A DNA stretch of 64,000 nt from Acidobacteriota bacterium (GTDB taxonomy: Bacteria; Acidobacteriota; Vicinamibacteria; Vicinamibacterales; SCN-69-37). Below, in pieces: positions 1-11,974 of the stretch (positions within the stretch are counted from its first letter, which is position 1; each line of letters opens with the position of its first letter). A program made the position numbers and the translations under genes. The stretch lies in NCBI GenBank assembly GCA_016716905.1, contig JADJUS010000004.1, positions 1,612,001 to 1,676,000 of the forward strand, read 5' to 3'. A model generated the notes under the pieces. It ran no database searches, was not told where the DNA came from, and saw nothing but the letters and a program-made list of their open reading frames with translations.

Positions 1-677
1 CCGGCGTTCGGCCAACCCTCACGCTGCAGACGGCCGGCGTCGGCAGCTTCGGTGTGGGTTTCCGCGTGCTGCAGGTCGCGCGGATCGATGAATTCCTCAT
101 CGGCGACTTTCGCATCCGCAACATCCCCGGCCTCATCAAGAGCCCCACACTGACCGAGATTCCGCGGCAGGAGGGCGCCGGATTTTCGCCGCTCGCCCTG
201 GGCTTCTCCATGGAGATTGACTACGAGCGCGGCGTGCTGACCATGTCGCGGCGTTTTGCCGAGGCCGACTTCCCGACGCGCCTGCCCCTGCGGATGCAGC
301 GCCTCGCGACGGTGCGCGGCACCCTGAACCGCAACACGCCGGCCAGTTTCATTCTGGACACCGGTGGCACCGCGGTCTCCGTCAGCCGGAAGGTGGCCAG
401 CCGGCTGCCCTTGGCCCCCGACACGCGTCTGGTGCCGGTGCGGGTGTTCGGCACGTCAGGATGGGATCGCGGCGCGTTCCTGCTGCCGTTTGTGGATCTT
501 GAACTCGCGCCCGGCGTGGGAACCTCCCAGCGATCCGTCGCGGTGTTGAACCTTGATGCGCCCAGTGCCCTGCTCGGCTACGAAATGGGCGGCATCATCG
601 GGCACGAATTCCTCAGGCACTACCTCGTGCGCATCGACCTCGAGCGCGGCGAAGTGGGCCTGCGGCCGATCCGCTAG
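1..677 (+). CDS. Retropepsin-like aspartyl protease family protein, 3' part
   Basis: The reading frame is open from the window edge, so the N-terminus is missing; about 224 residues are visible. Two half-domains can be seen. The first ends in a 'GFSMEIDYERGVLTM' strand. The second contains FILDTGGTAVSVS, an Asp-Thr-Gly active-site motif, and ends 'GHEFLRHYLVRIDLERGEVGL', typical of the last strands of retropepsin-like (gag_Asp_protease/Asp_protease_2) folds. It therefore looks like a tandem retropepsin-like protein, which in Acidobacteriota and Myxococcota is usually exported; the signal peptide would lie outside the window. Substrate unknown. The stop is only 7 bp from the stop of the convergent DUF2339 gene. 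Confidence 0.75.
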   Translation, partial: GVRPTLTLQTAGVGSFGVGFRVLQVARIDEFLIGDFRIRNIPGLIKSPTLTEIPRQEGAGFSPLALGFSMEIDYERGVLTMSRRFAEADFPTRLPLRMQRLATVRGTLNRNTPASFILDTGGTAVSVSRKVASRLPLAPDTRLVPVRVFGTSGWDRGAFLLPFVDLELAPGVGTSQRSVAVLNLDAPSALLGYEMGGIIGHEFLRHYLVRIDLERGEVGLRPIR

Positions 678-684
678 CGGGCGC

Positions 685-3300
685 TTACAGGAACTTCTGG
701 ATCCGGGCGCGATACCGCGTGTAGATCCACGAGACCGCCAGCAGTACCGCACCCAGCGCCACGAACGAAATGATGCGCGCCAGTTCCTCGAGTTGCGGCA
801 GATCGAAGAGGAACAACCGGGCGATGCAGGCGAGCAGCACCGCGAGCCCAGAGAGGCGCATCAGTCGCTCGCGAGCGGGGAATCCGACCACGAGCAGCGT
901 GGCCGCCTGCAATCCCCACGTCAGGGTGATGAGCGTCGGACGCACTTCGTTGTAGACAAGCGCCACCAGCGCGACCGTGGCGATGACCGACAGCGCGATG
1001 CGCACCGCATCTTCCACATCGGCAACCGCCTTCGTCGCCTGAGCGATGGCCCGCCGCACGACGAGGCTCACGGCATACAGCACCAGGATGACGCCCAGGG
1101 CGGACGCCAGTTGGGTCCGCGTGGCGCTTTCCGTATTGAGGACCGGGCCAATCACCCACAGCAGGGCCATCATGAGCAACGGGTACGCCTGCCACCGCAG
1201 GCCACTGACCCGGCGCCACAACCCCAGCGCGCCGAGTACCACGGCGGTGGCGGCCCACGCGGCGCCCAGATACTCCGGATCGATCACGACCCACTCAAGC
1301 ACCACCACAAACGCGGAGCCGAACGCGCCCGCCGCGGCGGCGGCAATGACGCGTTCGCGGCGAAACGGCACGGACGCATCTCGCCCTGGCGCCATGCGCC
1401 ACGCCCGGCATGCGCCAGCACGGCAGCCGGCCCCGAGAATCCACCAGGCCTCCCGAGTGGTCGGCGTGGTATCAAAAAATGCCTGGCCGGTGAACCAGCC
1501 CAGCAGCACCAGTGCGCTGGCGCCACCAACAAGGTACGACTGATAGCGGTACTCGCGGCCGCGGCGCAGACCGGCCTCCAGCAACAACCATGCAAACGCC
1601 AGGACGGCGAGCGCCGAGTATCCATCGGCGATCTTTGCGCGCGCGACAAGCACCACAAGATACGTCGCCGCGGGCGTGTAGGCCCACTCATGCCAGAGCA
1701 TCCGGATGCCGCGCGCACGCAGCCCTTCCCGATTCGCGTACCACAACACGGCGGTCAGCACAGCCACACCGGCAGCCGCCTGCGTGGGCCATGCCGGCGC
1801 CGCGTCAGTGAAGCCCACCCGGCCAATGGCATCAATCGCATGAATGGTGGCGAGAATCGCCACAGCGGATCCCAGGCCACGTATCAGCCAGTCGCGCAGG
1901 ATGATCCCCGACAGGAACAGCAGCTCAGCCTGCATCAGGAGAGCCAACGTCGTCTGCGATCCGGTGAACCGCAGCTCAATGGCCCAGGCGACGAAGAGCG
2001 CCGACAACGCCGACGCGCCCTGGTACGAACCGCGCACGGCGGTGTCGAGCGCGTCGTCTCCCGCCGCAGCCGGCCCCGCCAGGCGCGCGCGCACGATCGC
2101 ACTGGCGAGATACGCGACACCGCTCACCGCCAGGAATGTTGAGAGCGGCATGGGACTATCCATGGGGAGTTGCAGCAGCCCTCCCCCTACCAGTCCAGCC
2201 GCGTTGAGCAGGAAGATCGGCGCAGGCGGCGGTCCATCCTTCGCACGCCTGCTGAGCGCAAGCAGATCGGCGGCTTCAAACACCAGCCAGTACACCGCGA
2301 GCGCCGCGTACGGCGTGAACGTCATGACGTCCAGTTCGCCAAAGCCGAAGGCCCGGCTGCGCAGTACATACAGCCCGTATGTGCACACGATTCCCAGAAC
2401 TTGCACTCCGGGCCACACGAACCGCTGCGCCACCACGATCACCGACAGCGCGAGGGGCACCGACGCCACCAGAGCAAAGCCTCGGAGCGGCGTCAGCGCC
2501 AATGTCGTGAACGCCACAACGTACGCAAGCGCGGTGACCTGCTGCGATTGGTATCGCAGCGAATGCCACACCATGCCCGCGGCCACCACCAGCAACAAGG
2601 TGAGCGCGACAGCGTCACTGTCAAGCACACGAGCGGCTTCGACCGCGCGCATGGCGTAGGTCGTGAAATACACACCGGCCCATCCACCGGCAATGAGCCC
2701 ATAGGCGTAGTTGCGATAGTCGGCCCGCCGCTCCATCACGACTCCGCCCGTCAATAGGGTCAGGCTCACGATGAAGCCGATCGCGATACGTCCGGCCGGC
2801 CCCACATGCGTCATCGAGTACCCGACCAGGAGCGCCAGGCCGATCACAAAGACGAGCACGCCCACTTTGTTCAGCCAGTTCCCACCGACCGTCATCTCCC
2901 ACGCGTCGTCTGTTGGCGGCGCTGCCGGAAGCGGCGAAGACGGGGCCTCGTAGGGCGGCCTGGTTCCCAGGGCCGCCGGCAACAGCGGGACTGCCGGCTC
3001 CACCGCCGGGGCAGGCTGCGCACTCACCGGCGGCTGAGTGGGTGCACTGACAACTGGCGCGGCGAGGGGCACCGCGGTGTCGACTGCGGGCGCTGCGGTC
3101 GCCGGCGCATCCGGCCTCAAGCGCGCTTCCAGCTGCGCAACCCGCGCGGTCAGAGCGCGGACGGCCGAGCCCTCGGCAAAGTCAGCGCGACTGTTTTTTT
3201 CAACTTGCTTGATCTGGAGTTCGAGGACGTTGAGACGGGCGGCCAGTCTGGTCATCCAGACAGTCAGCCCCACCAACCCGAGCACGACGAGTACGACCAC
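685..3300 (-). CDS. DUF2339 multi-pass membrane protein
   Basis: 871 residues. An N-terminal hydrophobic segment (residues 1-20) is followed by a short heptad-like coiled coil (about 20-62) and a Pro/Ala/Val-rich linker to about 130. After that come many successive membrane segments to the C-terminus, more than twenty by eye. This architecture and the 'GGNWLNKVGVLVFVIGLALL' entry into the membrane part are characteristic of the DUF2339 'predicted membrane protein' family. No biochemical role is established for the family and no catalytic motif is evident. It faces the aspartyl protease gene tail to tail and is transcribed away from the PRC-barrel gene, so it is probably monocistronic. Confidence 0.85.
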   Translation of the reverse strand: MVVLVVLGLVGLTVWMTRLAARLNVLELQIKQVEKNSRADFAEGSAVRALTARVAQLEARLRPDAPATAAPAVDTAVPLAAPVVSAPTQPPVSAQPAPAVEPAVPLLPAALGTRPPYEAPSSPLPAAPPTDDAWEMTVGGNWLNKVGVLVFVIGLALLVGYSMTHVGPAGRIAIGFIVSLTLLTGGVVMERRADYRNYAYGLIAGGWAGVYFTTYAMRAVEAARVLDSDAVALTLLLVVAAGMVWHSLRYQSQQVTALAYVVAFTTLALTPLRGFALVASVPLALSVIVVAQRFVWPGVQVLGIVCTYGLYVLRSRAFGFGELDVMTFTPYAALAVYWLVFEAADLLALSRRAKDGPPPAPIFLLNAAGLVGGGLLQLPMDSPMPLSTFLAVSGVAYLASAIVRARLAGPAAAGDDALDTAVRGSYQGASALSALFVAWAIELRFTGSQTTLALLMQAELLFLSGIILRDWLIRGLGSAVAILATIHAIDAIGRVGFTDAAPAWPTQAAAGVAVLTAVLWYANREGLRARGIRMLWHEWAYTPAATYLVVLVARAKIADGYSALAVLAFAWLLLEAGLRRGREYRYQSYLVGGASALVLLGWFTGQAFFDTTPTTREAWWILGAGCRAGACRAWRMAPGRDASVPFRRERVIAAAAAGAFGSAFVVVLEWVVIDPEYLGAAWAATAVVLGALGLWRRVSGLRWQAYPLLMMALLWVIGPVLNTESATRTQLASALGVILVLYAVSLVVRRAIAQATKAVADVEDAVRIALSVIATVALVALVYNEVRPTLITLTWGLQAATLLVVGFPARERLMRLSGLAVLLACIARLFLFDLPQLEELARIISFVALGAVLLAVSWIYTRYRARIQKFL

Positions 3301-3368
3301 GAGGCACCCTCCAGACAGGCGCCAGTATGCACCTTCCGGGTAGCCGCGTCATCCGCAAACGGATCGGA

Positions 3369-4097
3369 TCAGAAAGACGCCGCGCGATCCCCGTGCAGGG
3401 TGGAGTCGTAGGGTGGAGCGGCCATGACGGCCTGTCGGGTCAACCCCACTGACACCGTCGCATCAGACCAATTCACTCGTTCGACCCAGGTGGGCGGAAT
3501 GAGCACCTGCCGGCTTCCCCACCAATTACCGGTGGCCACAATCAGGTAGTGGATCGCCCACGTGCGCTCGTCGATGAGGAAGTCCTCGACGTGGCCGAGA
3601 TCGCCATCGGTCGCGTGGATGCGATGTCCGGTGACGGAGCCGCAACTGCGCAGATGAATGTCGTCGGACGTTCGCCGACCCGCGTACTGCCGGCCGTCCC
3701 TCATGACCGCATCGAACCGCTGCTCGGTTGTCAAAAGACCCGGATACGCACCCATACCCCACAGCCCATCGCCGCCCCGGTAACGGGGATGTGCGCCCGT
3801 GCCGAAGTAGACGGCCTCCTGCTGGCGTGACACGGGCTTCCTTGTATCGATATCCGGACTGTTCTGGACTTCTGCTTTCGAGAGCGAGAGCGGCAGCATA
3901 TCGCCGGCCCAAGTGGGAGGCCCGACGGCGGCCGGCGAGATGAGTACTTTCCGGTCCGAGAGCCATGTGCCGGTATCGATCACGAGGTATCGAATTGTCC
4001 AGTGCTCGTCGTCGAAGTAGAAATCGGAGGCCTTGCCCACCATGCCATCAACGGCTTGGATCGCGTAACCGCGGAGCTCGCTGATCTTGCGCAACAT
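3369..4097 (-). CDS. Tandem PRC-barrel domain protein
   Basis: 242 residues from the chosen ATG at 4097; an upstream in-frame start at 4139 adds 14 residues of low similarity. Two PRC-barrel halves are visible. The first begins MLRKISELRGYAIQAVDG and continues GKASDFYFDDEHWTIRYLVI. The second begins GHRIHATDGDLGHVEDFLI and continues WAIHYLIVATGNWW. Each ends with a LIP/LISP segment. PRC-barrels (named for the photosynthetic reaction centre H subunit) also occur in soluble proteins such as RimM, where they mediate protein or RNA contacts; stand-alone tandem versions are common in soil bacteria and often stress-linked. No signal peptide is seen, so the protein is probably cytoplasmic. Function unknown. 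Confidence 0.8.
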   Translation of the reverse strand: MLRKISELRGYAIQAVDGMVGKASDFYFDDEHWTIRYLVIDTGTWLSDRKVLISPAAVGPPTWAGDMLPLSLSKAEVQNSPDIDTRKPVSRQQEAVYFGTGAHPRYRGGDGLWGMGAYPGLLTTEQRFDAVMRDGRQYAGRRTSDDIHLRSCGSVTGHRIHATDGDLGHVEDFLIDERTWAIHYLIVATGNWWGSRQVLIPPTWVERVNWSDATVSVGLTRQAVMAAPPYDSTLHGDRAASF

Positions 4098-4252
4098 GTG
4101 CCTTCTGCCCCCTGTCGCCCGATTCACTCGTCCACTCATGCTAGAGCGGCATGGGGGGCAGTGGCTGTCCCATTGTGCACGTGGACGTCGCGGAACCCGA
4201 TCCTCCTGGAGCCTTGCCAGTGCGAGAGCCAGGAGCTAGCATTTCGGGCAGC

Positions 4253-4672
4253 ATGACGCTTGAGGCACCTGCGACGGACGTACACGAGTCGGTGGCGGAA
4301 CTGCAGGATGCCCTGGCTCGCATTCGAAGTGGGAAGCCCCTGGCGTCCGACCTGCAGACCCTTTTTCACTGCGCGTATGTCGCAGGCTGCGTAGACACGC
4401 AGCGCGAGTCGATGCGCCAGCTGGCCAGTACCCCCGGATTCCCGCCCTCCATCGAGTGTGGCGCGGAAGACGGCATCGTCACGGACGTTGACCGAATCCT
4501 CGAGCGTGGCCGACGACTCAATGGGAACCTGCGACAGTCGGTACTGTTGAATCCCGCCCAGTGGGTTCCGTCGCTACGTCACGCGTTGCAGATGAACCGG
4601 CGGGCAGCGCTCCAGGGACTGGGCATTGCCGTGTTCCTCGCGGCCTGGTATTTGTGGTGGTTGGGAAAGTGA
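4253..4672 (+). CDS. Hypothetical protein with C-terminal membrane anchor
   Basis: 139 residues from ATG 4253; the frame also has an earlier start at 4151. The N-terminal 110 residues look soluble and helical. The last about 20 residues (ALQGLGIAVFLAAWYLWWLG) form one membrane segment ending in K, so this resembles a tail-anchored inner-membrane protein. I do not recognise the family. The stop lies 8 bp before the 3' end of the tRNA-Pro gene on the other strand. The start choice is uncertain because no clear ribosome binding site precedes either candidate. Confidence 0.55.
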   Translation: MTLEAPATDVHESVAELQDALARIRSGKPLASDLQTLFHCAYVAGCVDTQRESMRQLASTPGFPPSIECGAEDGIVTDVDRILERGRRLNGNLRQSVLLNPAQWVPSLRHALQMNRRAALQGLGIAVFLAAWYLWWLGK

Positions 4673-4680
4673 GCGAAAGT

Positions 4681-4757
<77 letters not shown>

Positions 4758-4777
4758 ACAACCCGACTATCTTACTC

Positions 4778-5512
4778 CTAAATGAGCGCCTTCACCAGTT
4801 CAATGGCCGTATGGTCGGTCAAATCAGGCTGCAGCGGGGTCACGGAAATGTAGCCATGGTTGACCGCGTGGTGGTCGGAGGCCTCGTCCAAATCCCAGTC
4901 GTCGGACGCCTCTTCGATCCAGAAATACGGGCGCTGCCGGGGGTCCAGGCGCCGTGCCACCTTCGTGATGTGATTGCGCCGGGCCTGCACCGTGGACCGG
5001 ATGCCCTTGATCTCCCCCATCGGCACGTTGACGTTCAGGAACGTACGGCCCGGCATCGGCTGCCTGAGCAGCGCCTCGGCCAGTTGGGCGGCAAACGACG
5101 CCGCGGCCGTGAAATCCCATTCCTCACGCGTGAACTGCTGCGACACTGCAATCGCCTGGAACCCGAGCAACGCCCCTTCCAGCGCCCCGGCCACCGTGCC
5201 CGAATACGTCACGTCGTCGCCAATGTTGAACCCCTTGTTGATCCCCGACACGATGAGGTCCGGCTTGTGCGTGAGGATTTGGTCGATGGCGATATTTACA
5301 CAGTCGGTGGGCGTCCCATCCACCGCGTACACCCCTTCACCAAACTGCTCCACCCGAAGCGGACGACGCAACGTCAGTGCGTGCCCCACGGCGCTGGCTT
5401 CGGTTTGGGGTGCGACGATGACCACATCGCCGAGGGGGCGAAGGGCATCGGCAAGTGCGTGAATTCCGGGAGAAAGGTGGCCGTCGTCGTTGGTTACAAG
5501 GATGCGTGTCAT
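4778..5512 (-). CDS. surE: 5'/3'-nucleotidase SurE (survival protein)
   Basis: 244 residues, normal for SurE. It hydrolyses nucleoside 5'- and 3'-monophosphates in a metal-dependent manner (family knowledge). The N-terminus MTRILVTNDDG carries the metal-binding Asp pair (D9, D10) after N8. Further signatures are the central VSGINKGFNIGDDVTYSGTV segment with its conserved Ser/Asn and GDD, and the VDGTPTDCV strand. It is probably cytoplasmic. Transcribed toward the tRNA gene. A TATGAT hexamer lies 11 nt ahead of the ATG on the coding strand, so the mRNA leader may be very short. Confidence 0.96.
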   Translation of the reverse strand: MTRILVTNDDGHLSPGIHALADALRPLGDVVIVAPQTEASAVGHALTLRRPLRVEQFGEGVYAVDGTPTDCVNIAIDQILTHKPDLIVSGINKGFNIGDDVTYSGTVAGALEGALLGFQAIAVSQQFTREEWDFTAAASFAAQLAEALLRQPMPGRTFLNVNVPMGEIKGIRSTVQARRNHITKVARRLDPRQRPYFWIEEASDDWDLDEASDHHAVNHGYISVTPLQPDLTDHTAIELVKALI

Positions 5513-5532
5513 ACGAAGACACCATCATAGCG

Positions 5533-6645
5533 TCAGACCCGCAGGAACCAGCGGCGGCGATACAAGACTTCCAGCAGGACGTAGAGGACCGCGAGGTTGG
5601 CGAGCGCAAAGAGCAGCGAGGCGTTCTTCGGCGATGCGAAGGGCTCAAAGCCCGTGATGTAGAGCCAGCGGTTCACTGAAATCAGGACGCCGTCAGGCCC
5701 CATGACCTTGAAGAACAACAGCGTCTTCACGAGCAGGCCCGACACCACGAACAGGACGAGCGCGTTGGTGCCAAGCACCACGAGCGGCCGCAGGAACGCT
5801 TGTCTGCCCCTCGCATCAAACAGCCAGAAGCACATCGCCAGCGCGATCGACGCCAGGCCGCTCGTGAACAACACGTAGGAACTGGTCCAGAGGCTCTTGT
5901 TGATGGGGAACGACCGATCCCAGACCAGCCCCATCACGATCGCCGCGCCGCCGCCTGCGACGAGGAACGCCGCCTTCTGCGGCGCCGTGCGGCGGCCGGT
6001 GAGAATCACGCCCGCGGCCACACCGGACAGGGCCGACGCCACCGCCGGAATCGTCCCGAGCAATCCTTCCGGATCCCATGTCTTCGACTGGCGCCACAAA
6101 TGCGCCTCGCCGATCACGGTGCGATCAATCCACGCGCCGAGGTTGCCGGCGGGAGTCAGGTCGCCGGCCACCCCGCCGGGCGCCGGGATAAATTGCATGA
6201 CCGCCCAGTACGCCAGCAGCAGCACGGCGGTGACACCCACAGCCGCTTGCCACTTGTCTTCTTCGTCGGCCTCCCCCATCGCCTTGTAGAACAACGCGGC
6301 CGCGAGATAACACAACGCCAGCCGCTGGAGCACGCCCATCAGCCTGACGGTGCTGAGATCGAAACGCGGGTACAACGCAAGCAGTAGGCCGAACCCGAAG
6401 ATCAGAGCCGATCGCCTCAGGATCACGGTGACCGGCTGCTGTGTCCGCTTCGACAACGTCACGGACACGCCGACGATGAAGACAAAAAACGGAAAGATGA
6501 GATCGGTCGGCGTCCAGCCGTGCCACTCGGCATGCAACAGCGGTGCGTAGACCTGGCTCCAATCACCGGGGTTGTTGACCACAACCATCGCGGCCATCGT
6601 CGCGCCACGGAATACATCGAGAGACACCAGACGGGAGGAGGTCAC
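5533..6645 (-). CDS. NagX/HGSNAT-like (DUF5009) membrane acyltransferase-family protein
   Basis: 370 residues from GTG 6645; an ATG at 6687 is in frame but would overlap the divergent peptidase start. The entry motif 'RLVSLDVFRGATMAAMVVV' followed by 'TPTDLIFPFFVFIVGVS' is diagnostic of the heparan-alpha-glucosaminide N-acetyltransferase/NagX family. About ten membrane helices follow. Members either acetylate amino sugars across a membrane using acetyl-CoA or are described as N-acetylglucosamine transport proteins; which applies here cannot be decided. Shares its 28 bp upstream gap with the divergent S58 peptidase gene. Confidence 0.85.
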   Translation of the reverse strand: MTSSRLVSLDVFRGATMAAMVVVNNPGDWSQVYAPLLHAEWHGWTPTDLIFPFFVFIVGVSVTLSKRTQQPVTVILRRSALIFGFGLLLALYPRFDLSTVRLMGVLQRLALCYLAAALFYKAMGEADEEDKWQAAVGVTAVLLLAYWAVMQFIPAPGGVAGDLTPAGNLGAWIDRTVIGEAHLWRQSKTWDPEGLLGTIPAVASALSGVAAGVILTGRRTAPQKAAFLVAGGGAAIVMGLVWDRSFPINKSLWTSSYVLFTSGLASIALAMCFWLFDARGRQAFLRPLVVLGTNALVLFVVSGLLVKTLLFFKVMGPDGVLISVNRWLYITGFEPFASPKNASLLFALANLAVLYVLLEVLYRRRWFLRV

Positions 6646-6656
6646 AGTTGGGCGCC

Positions 6657-6664
6657 AGTATAAT
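6657..6664. promoter_or_regulatory. Overlapping divergent -10 hexamers (TATAAT on +, TATACT on -)
   Basis: The intergenic sequence contains AGTATAAT. Read on the plus strand, TATAAT (6659-6664) sits 9 nt before the GTG of the S58 peptidase. Read on the minus strand, TATACT (6662-6657) sits 11 nt before the GTG of the NagX-like gene. No convincing -35 box is visible on either side. If both are used, transcription of the two genes is mutually exclusive at this site and both mRNAs are nearly leaderless. Confidence 0.4.
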
Positions 6665-6673
6665 CGGGCTATC

Positions 6674-7708
6674 GTGTCCCGGCACATTCCCGCAGCAGTG
6701 ATTTCCCTGGCCCTCAGCACGCTTGCCCTTGCGCAGAGCCCGGCCGGTCGCATCACCGATGTGCCGGGCATTCGCATCGGTCACCACACGCTCACTGAAC
6801 GGCCCACCGGATGCACGGTGATCCTCACTCCGCCCAACACGGTGGGCGCCGTTGATCAGCGCGGCGGCGCGCCGGGGACGCGCGAAACGAATCTGCTTTC
6901 TCCCGAAAACAGCGTGTCCGTGGTGCATGCCATTGTCCTGTCTGGCGGAAGCGCTTTCGGACTCTCCACGGCCGACGGCGTGATGACGTACCTGGCCGAG
7001 CAGAAGATCGGGTATCCGGTGAGCGGCACCGTAGTGCCGATTGTTCCCGCAGCGATCCTGCTCGATCTCGCCGTCGGCGGCCGCCCTGACATTCGTCCTG
7101 GTCCCGACTGCGGCTACCAGGCGGCCTCGACTGCACGCGAGGGAGCCGTGGCGGAAGGCTTCGGTGGGGCGGGCGCGGGCGCCACGGTTGGGAAGTTCAT
7201 GAACAACCGGCCCATGAAGGGCGGCATCGGTACCGCTTCCCTGCGCGGCCCGAATGGGCTGATCGTAGGCGCTATCGTGGCCGTGAATGCGTCCGGCTCC
7301 GTGATCGATCGCCGCACGGGACTCCCGGTGGCGGGCGTGAGGGCCGCGGATGGATTCACGCTCGAAGATCCGTTTGCCCTGATTCGCGGCGCGGGCAGTG
7401 TGGTTGGGCGCGAGATGGAAAACACCACGATTGGCGTCGTGGCCACCAACGCGCGGTTGACAAAGGCCCAGGCGCTGCGGGTATCGATGATGGCGCAGGA
7501 CGGCCTGGCCCGCGCCATTTTTCCCGCGCACACACCGGGCGATGGCGACACGTTGTTTGTGCTGGCCACAGGCGGGCTGGCCGAGGAATCCAACGTGAGC
7601 CGTATCGGCAGCCTTGCAGCGGAAGCCGTCAGCGACGCCATTCTGAGGGCCGTGCGCGAGGCCACCGGCCTGCCCGGTTACCCGTCTGTGAAGGACATCA
7701 AGCGGTAA
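6674..7708 (+). CDS. P1 family (S58, DmpA-type) aminopeptidase, exported
   Basis: 344 residues from GTG 6674, chosen because it starts a good signal peptide (SRHIPAAVISLALSTLALAQ) directly before the mature start AGRITDVPGIRIGHHT. The family (L-aminopeptidase/D-esterase DmpA) self-cleaves before a Ser or Thr to create its N-terminal nucleophile. Family landmarks present are the early GIRIGHHTLTERPTGCTVIL, SGGSAFGLSTADGVM, GAGATVGK, and a late GDGDTLFVLATGG. Length and motifs are complete. Periplasmic or extracellular peptide or amide hydrolysis is likely. Ends 10 bp from the convergent TerC gene. Confidence 0.92.
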   Translation: MSRHIPAAVISLALSTLALAQSPAGRITDVPGIRIGHHTLTERPTGCTVILTPPNTVGAVDQRGGAPGTRETNLLSPENSVSVVHAIVLSGGSAFGLSTADGVMTYLAEQKIGYPVSGTVVPIVPAAILLDLAVGGRPDIRPGPDCGYQAASTAREGAVAEGFGGAGAGATVGKFMNNRPMKGGIGTASLRGPNGLIVGAIVAVNASGSVIDRRTGLPVAGVRAADGFTLEDPFALIRGAGSVVGREMENTTIGVVATNARLTKAQALRVSMMAQDGLARAIFPAHTPGDGDTLFVLATGGLAEESNVSRIGSLAAEAVSDAILRAVREATGLPGYPSVKDIKR

Positions 7709-7718
7709 GCCGCTCGCC

Positions 7719-8453
7719 TTATTCCGCGTCGTCGATGACGCGCGTAGCTTCCTCGTCGATGGCCTTCGGGCCCTGACGGCGCGCGATCAGGTACGACACG
7801 GCGAAGATCACCACGATCAGTCCGAGCGACAGCTGCTTGGGAATGTGGAAGTCCACCCAGCCGACCTGGCCCGCGTATTCAATGAAGAGCTTGAGGGCCA
7901 CCCACGCAATGATCACGAACGCGCCGTCCACCAGCGCCGGATAGCGCTGCACCAGTGTCAGCAACTGGCCGATCACCAGCCGCATCGCGATGATGCCGAG
8001 TACGCCACCGGTGATGATCACCCAGAGCTTGGGCGACATGGCGACCGCGACGAGAATTGAATCCACGGCAAACACGATGTCGGTCAGTTCGACCTTGATC
8101 ACCGTGGTCCAGAACACCGACAGGCCCATCCAGGCGTTCGCCGGCTTGATCGCACCCCGCTCACTTCCCGCTTCGTGCCTGAAGAAGTGGGAGTACGACA
8201 GCCACATCAGGTACCCGCCGCCGACGAGCTTCACCCACGCGAAGCCCATCATCTGCGCGGCGAAAATGATGGCGACTATGCGAAAGAAGAAGGCGCCGAG
8301 GATGCCGTAACGCAACGCCTTGCGCTGCTGGTCGCGCGGCAACCCCAGCACGAGGATGGCGAGCACCAGCGCGTTATCGGCGGAGAGCAAGCCCTCAAGA
8401 AGGACCAGCAGACCGATGGTGACGAGGTCGGCAAGTTGAACGTCGAACGGCAC
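7719..8453 (-). CDS. TerC family integral membrane protein
   Basis: 244 residues from GTG 8453, which is the start that gives the normal family length; the open frame runs further upstream but that part overlaps the divergent J-protein gene and looks random. Seven or so membrane helices are visible. Family hallmarks are 'LLEGLLSADNALVLAILV' with its acidic residues in the first helix, and 'VELTDIVFAVDSILVAVAM', the conserved D/E-rich fifth helix. TerC proteins are implicated in tellurite resistance and in metal (manganese) export coupled to protein secretion in other bacteria. No ter-cluster neighbours are present, so a metal homeostasis role is more likely than tellurite resistance. Confidence 0.9.
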   Translation of the reverse strand: MPFDVQLADLVTIGLLVLLEGLLSADNALVLAILVLGLPRDQQRKALRYGILGAFFFRIVAIIFAAQMMGFAWVKLVGGGYLMWLSYSHFFRHEAGSERGAIKPANAWMGLSVFWTTVIKVELTDIVFAVDSILVAVAMSPKLWVIITGGVLGIIAMRLVIGQLLTLVQRYPALVDGAFVIIAWVALKLFIEYAGQVGWVDFHIPKQLSLGLIVVIFAVSYLIARRQGPKAIDEEATRVIDDAE

Positions 8454-8489
8454 GAGCCCTGCCAGTGTAACATCGGGAGTGAAGGGGTG

Positions 8490-9424
8490 ATGCCAGTGGA
8501 GTTCAAGGACTACTACGCCACCCTCGGCGTTACCAAGGCCGCGTCCGAGGCAGAGATCAAAAAAGCCTACCGCAAGCTCGCGCGGCAGCATCACCCTGAT
8601 CTCAACCCGGGCAACAAGGCCGCTGAAGCCCGGTTCAAGGACATCAACGAAGCGAATGAGGTGCTGGGCAACGCCGAGTCGCGCCGCAAGTACGACGAAC
8701 TCGGCGCCAACTGGCGCAATGTCGATCAGGCCGGTGAACAACACGGCGCTCCGCATGCCCGCCGGCGATCACGCACGGTCACCCACGATGAGATGTCGGA
8801 CATGTTCGGAGAAGGTGTGCCCTTCTCCGACTTCTTCACCACGTTCTTCGGCGGCGCCGAGGCCGGTCCGCGCGGCCGCCGGCCGGCGCGCCCGCAACGG
8901 GGGCGCGACATCGAGCAGTTGCTGGACCTGACTTTGGAAGAGACATTCGGCGGCACCAGCCGCCATCTTCAGGTGGAGCGCAAAGGCCGGCCTCATACGG
9001 TGGAAGTGAGAATTCCGGCGGGCGTCAAGGACGGGTCGCGGGTCAAAGTCCGCAATGAGGGTGAACCCGGTGGCACCGAGATGCCGCCAGGGGATCTGTA
9101 TCTGGTGGTACGGCAGTTGCCTCATTCCACGTTTGAACGGCGTGGGCAGGATCTGTATACCCGGCTTGCGGTGCCGGTGACCACGGCGGTGCTGGGCGGC
9201 GATGTGACAGTGCCGACGCTGGCGGGTTCGTCGATCAAGCTCCGGGTGCCCGAGCTGACGCCGGCGGGCCGGACGTTCCGGCTGCGCGGGCACGGCATGC
9301 CCGACGTCAAAGACCCGGCTGTTCGCGGGGACCTGTTTGTGGCTGTGGATATTCAGATGCCCACAAGTCTCTCGGCCGAGGCCAAAGAACACTATCAAGC
9401 ACTCGAGAAGCTGGCAGGCACATC

Positions 9425-9428
<4 letters not shown>
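8490..9428 (+). CDS. J-domain co-chaperone, CbpA/DnaJ-like without zinc finger
   Basis: 312 residues from ATG 8490, preceded by a purine-rich GAAGGGG ribosome binding site. The J-domain spans residues 5-72 with the essential HPD in RQHHPDLNPG. A Gly/Phe-containing linker (about 75-135) and two DnaJ C-terminal substrate-binding barrels follow; no CXXCXGXG zinc-finger repeats are present, so this is a class II (CbpA-type) J-protein. J-proteins stimulate DnaK ATPase and deliver clients. The last four bases overlap the clpB start (ATGA), giving a translationally coupled J-protein/ClpB disaggregase pair. Confidence 0.92.
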
Positions 9429-11956
<2,528 letters not shown>

Positions 11957-11974
11957 AGACCCGGCTACCCGTGG

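Noticed and set aside
553..2142. 529-codon plus-strand open frame opposite the DUF2339 gene
   Set aside because: Arg/His/Gln-rich composition without any domain, lying wholly antisense to a well-supported membrane protein gene and overlapping the aspartyl protease end; a GC-rich by-product.
8454..8489. CIRCE or other heat-shock operator before the J-protein/clpB genes
   Set aside because: No TTAGCACTC-N9-GAGTGCTAA-like inverted repeat is present in the gap.
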